Below are positions 61,927 through 64,000 of a stretch of DNA of 64,000 nt, in pieces. The stretch comes from Nesterenkonia natronophila (GTDB lineage: Bacteria; Actinomycetota; Actinomycetes; Actinomycetales; Micrococcaceae): NCBI RefSeq assembly GCF_003595215.1, contig NZ_QYZP01000002.1:372001-436000 (forward strand), written 5' to 3'. The notes beneath the pieces are model-generated. The model did not search any database. It was not told the origin of the DNA and saw only the letters and a list, made by a program, of their open reading frames with translations. Within the stretch, counting starts at the first letter, position 1; every line of letters starts with the position of its first letter. The position numbers and the translations under genes are program-made.

Positions 61927-62136
61927 TCATATGTCTGGTGCTTTGCCTGCACTCTGGATGGTGCGATCTGCTCGAGTGGGGCCTAGTTGCAGTGTCCATA
62001 GGCGGAGCCCTTCCGTGTCTGCTCGCCGTCGTGCGAGCCTGCCTCCACTGTCGTCCGCTGTGACAGGGAGTTGTAGGGCCATAGGTCCCGTCCGTGTGAC
62101 GCTCTCGTGGTCATCGACTATGGAGACCCGTGTCAT
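61927..62136 (-). pseudogene. Response-regulator N-terminal remnant (DevR/DosR-like)
   Basis: The ATG at 62136 overlaps the kinase stop as ATGA. The first residues MTRVSIVDDHESVTR match the beta1-alpha1 start of a LuxR-type receiver, with the Asp-Asp pair of the acidic pocket. After that the frame diverges and ends 69 codons in; there is no phosphorylation-site strand, no conserved Lys and no DNA-binding domain. A shift of one base recovers VEAGSHDGEQ, weakly like the next receiver segment. The 330 nt up to hsp20 are too short for a whole regulator of about 210 residues. The gene is therefore truncated by deletion and frameshift, unless the assembly is wrong. Confidence 0.7.
62075..62089 (-). 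promoter_or_regulatory. DosR-box-like palindrome upstream of hsp20
   Basis: On the minus strand GGGACCTATGGCCC agrees with the DosR core GGGACT-WW-AGTCCC at 11 of 14 positions. It lies about 265 nt before the hsp20 ATG, inside the response-regulator remnant. It may be a site for a DosR-like regulator encoded elsewhere, or chance in GC-rich DNA. Confidence 0.4.
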
Positions 62137-63827
62137 GAGAGCTCTGAGGAGGGGACGGGGGCATGCCACTGGGCTCTGGTGCCCCCTGAGTTGCGAGGAG
62201 TCAGTTGAAATTCTCCACCGCGAGCCCGAGCCCTGGCGCTGAGGTTGTTGGTGCCGCTGCTGCGGGATGAGCCGGAGGAGGGGCCTATCCCGTTGTCCTC
62301 GACGATGATGGTGAGGTGGGTGTCTGAGGCGTTGATTTCTACCGAGACCGCATCTGCGTGGGCATGGCGTGCGACATTGGTCAGTGCCTCACGCACCACA
62401 GCGATGGCGTCATCAGCCAAAGAGTCCTCCAGGATCAGGTCCACAGGTCCGGCGAAGCTCATGCGGGGGATGGTGGAAAGCCTTGGAGCCAATTCAGACA
62501 TCACGTCCAAGAGACGGTGTCTGGCAGTCCGAGATGTTGCGTGGGTCTGCAGTGCGAAGATGGCGGTGCGAATGTCAGCGATCGCCGCATCGATCTCCGC
62601 GACGTGTGCTTCAAGGCAAGCTGCGTGGTTCGAATCAGCCGAAGCCAGAGTTTGCAGCCCCAGCCCGGTGCCGAATAGTCGTTGGATGGCATGATCGTGC
62701 AGATCCCGAGCGATGCGGGCCCTCTCCTCGACTAGTTCGAGCCGCTGCCGATCAGCCCGGGACCAGGCAAGGGCTACGGCAAGACCAGCCTGAGAGGCGA
62801 AGTCTGAGAGCAGTTCAAGCTCGCTCGAGGTAAATGGTGACTCATTTGCGGTCCGGGTGGCACACAGCGCGGCCACTCGGTCTCCGGAGACCACAAGCGG
62901 CACAGCGATCATGGAGGCGCTAGGGATATCACCCATGAATGGAACCGGTTCGTCTCCGTCCGTGGGGGCTATTCCCGGTTCGCCACTCATGGCACGCGAA
63001 AGGACACAATCTATCCACGGCACGGAGGTGCCTTCAATCAGCGAGGCGCCCTCACCTCGCGCGGAGTCGACGTGAAGCTCCTTGCCTACAGCTTCAGAGA
63101 CCACGACGCTGACTAGCTCTGCACGGGTCAGAGCAGCAACACTTTCAGTGAGCACGCCGAGGGCGTCAGTACTGGGAGAGGCCAGGAGGGCTGAGGTCAC
63201 CTCACTCAATGCGCCACTGAGCTGCTGGGCGCGCCGAGCCTCACCATAGTGGCGTGCGTTATTAATCGCAGTGGCCGCTGTTGCCGCGAGGGCGGTGACT
63301 AGCTCCTCGTCCTCTGCGGTGAAGGGGCCCCCGGCGCGATTCGTGAGATAGAGGTTCCCGAAAGTTTCCCCTCGAATCTTGATCGGTACACCTAGGAAGG
63401 AGTCCATGGGCGGGTGGTGTTCGGGAAAGCCGACTGCTCGAGGATCCTTAGTGAGGTCTTTCAAGCGGATCGGGCGGGAGGAATCGTTGACGGCACCAAG
63501 GATCCCGTGTCCTTCGGGAAGGTGACCGACCCGATCGACGAGCTCTTCTGAGACCCCGACGTGAATGAATTGCTCCAGCCACCCATCTAGGGAAAGAACA
63601 CCAAGCGCTCCGTACTGTGCATCCACCAGAGTCACTATGTATTCCACAACCTGATGGAGAACGCGTGTCAGGTCCAGCTCACTCGTGACGAGCTGACATT
63701 CTTCGAACAAGCTTTGCAGCCCCGGTTGAGCAGCCAACAACCGGCGATCTGGAGCGACGACCTGCTGAGATGAGCTATGGAGTCTAACGTCCCTCGTGGT
63801 TTTATAAAACGAATTGTCTACGCGCAT
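62133..63827 (-). CDS. DosS/DevS-like sensor histidine kinase with tandem GAF domains
   Basis: A 564-residue cytoplasmic kinase. GAF-A spans about residues 45-195 and carries SDLTR-like SELDLTRVL, QYGALGVL and GFPEHHPPMDSFLGVPI. By length and context His138 in that HHPPM stretch corresponds to the haem ligand His149 of mycobacterial DevS, so it may sense O2, NO or CO. GAF-B follows (about 205-355), then the HisKA_3 box ERARIARDLHDHAIQRLFG with phospho-acceptor His377, the N-box REALTNVARHA and the G-box DNGIG. The ATG at 63827 has GGGGAG upstream. It should phosphorylate a LuxR-type regulator, but the adjacent one is truncated. Confidence 0.92.
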   Translation of the reverse strand: MRVDNSFYKTTRDVRLHSSSQQVVAPDRRLLAAQPGLQSLFEECQLVTSELDLTRVLHQVVEYIVTLVDAQYGALGVLSLDGWLEQFIHVGVSEELVDRVGHLPEGHGILGAVNDSSRPIRLKDLTKDPRAVGFPEHHPPMDSFLGVPIKIRGETFGNLYLTNRAGGPFTAEDEELVTALAATAATAINNARHYGEARRAQQLSGALSEVTSALLASPSTDALGVLTESVAALTRAELVSVVVSEAVGKELHVDSARGEGASLIEGTSVPWIDCVLSRAMSGEPGIAPTDGDEPVPFMGDIPSASMIAVPLVVSGDRVAALCATRTANESPFTSSELELLSDFASQAGLAVALAWSRADRQRLELVEERARIARDLHDHAIQRLFGTGLGLQTLASADSNHAACLEAHVAEIDAAIADIRTAIFALQTHATSRTARHRLLDVMSELAPRLSTIPRMSFAGPVDLILEDSLADDAIAVVREALTNVARHAHADAVSVEINASDTHLTIIVEDNGIGPSSGSSRSSGTNNLSARARARGGEFQLTPRNSGGTRAQWHAPVPSSELS

Positions 63828-64000
63828 TTTACTCCCCTGTGACGTGAAGTAAGTATACGGTGTGTGCAAGAGTATCGAAACAGGGTACGAAATATTACCG
63901 ATTCGTGTGATGTAACTATGCCACGTGGGATGACTGTAGCGAGCGTTACTCCTCGGTGGGACTGTGGGACTGTTTAGACGTCAGCCTCACCTCCATCAAC
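63828..64000. promoter_or_regulatory. Upstream region of the sensor kinase
   Basis: No gene is visible to the window edge. The DNA is less GC-rich around 63850-63930. GGGACTG occurs twice 9 bp apart at about 63958-63973, like direct half-sites of a DosR box but not a palindrome. It may belong to the promoter of the kinase or of a gene beyond the window. Confidence 0.3.

Overview
The window is high-GC DNA with actinobacterial gene content: HspR-type HAIR control, a seven-iron ferredoxin beside dapC, succinylase-branch lysine genes, a single-chain MrpA/B antiporter subunit and DosS-like signalling. The many Asp/Glu-rich exported proteins, an Mrp Na+/H+ antiporter operon and an ectoine hydroxylase point to a salt- or alkali-adapted member of the Micrococcales. 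A Nesterenkonia-like Micrococcaceae is my best guess; this is inference, and no rRNA is present to settle it.

Layout. 1-7.8 kb: the end of a SpoU/TrmH RNA methyltransferase, an RNHCP zinc protein, ectD, a cation-diffusion exporter, an amidohydrolase, acylphosphatase, an S9 peptidase and a SodC-like lipoprotein that has lost most metal ligands. 8.0-14.3 kb: the mrpA(B)CDEFG operon, tightly coupled by 1-11 nt overlaps and preceded by a short leader ORF. 14.4-15.6 kb: a YihY/BrkB membrane protein. 16.1-31.7 kb: two adjacent oligopeptide-type ABC importer operons. The first has an enlarged permease and a membrane-fused double ATPase; the second has two tandem binding-protein genes. Each binding-protein block is followed by a strong stem-loop. 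31.8-40.3 kb: typA, a membrane protein, fdxA, dapC, gltA, then on the minus strand a DUF559/AbiEi-like protein, an acidic lysozyme-like membrane protein and dapD. 40.5-43.7 kb: a TAXI-type TRAP transporter behind a palindromic operator. 43.7-47.0 kb: an enolase-superfamily racemase/OSB synthase with its GNAT partner, an SDR and a LOG-family protein. 47.0-48.8 kb: tRNA-Asn with its own terminator, purU, and hsp20 behind a HAIR element. 48.8-55.6 kb: a siderophore-interacting protein, TM2 protein, holin-like protein, then a glycolipid or sugar-conjugate cluster (CDP-alcohol transferase, two GT4 glycosyltransferases, an MDR dehydrogenase and a PTPS-fold protein without catalytic residues).

55.7-61.2 kb is a 5.5-kb genomic island in a tRNA(CAU) gene, bounded by identical 47-bp repeats. 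It carries an eroded tyrosine integrase, a lipoprotein, an MmeI-like type IIL restriction-modification enzyme and a DUF6602-like PD-(D/E)XK protein. GGACAAC repeats sit just inside the right end. Beyond it (61.4-63.9 kb) lies a DosS/DevS-like haem-GAF histidine kinase. Its coupled response-regulator gene survives only as an N-terminal stub, followed by a second hsp20, with a DosR-box-like palindrome inside the stub. The most novel items are the MmeI-like/DUF6602 pair in the island, the broken Dos-like system, the non-catalytic PTPS cluster and the ligand-less SodC lipoprotein.
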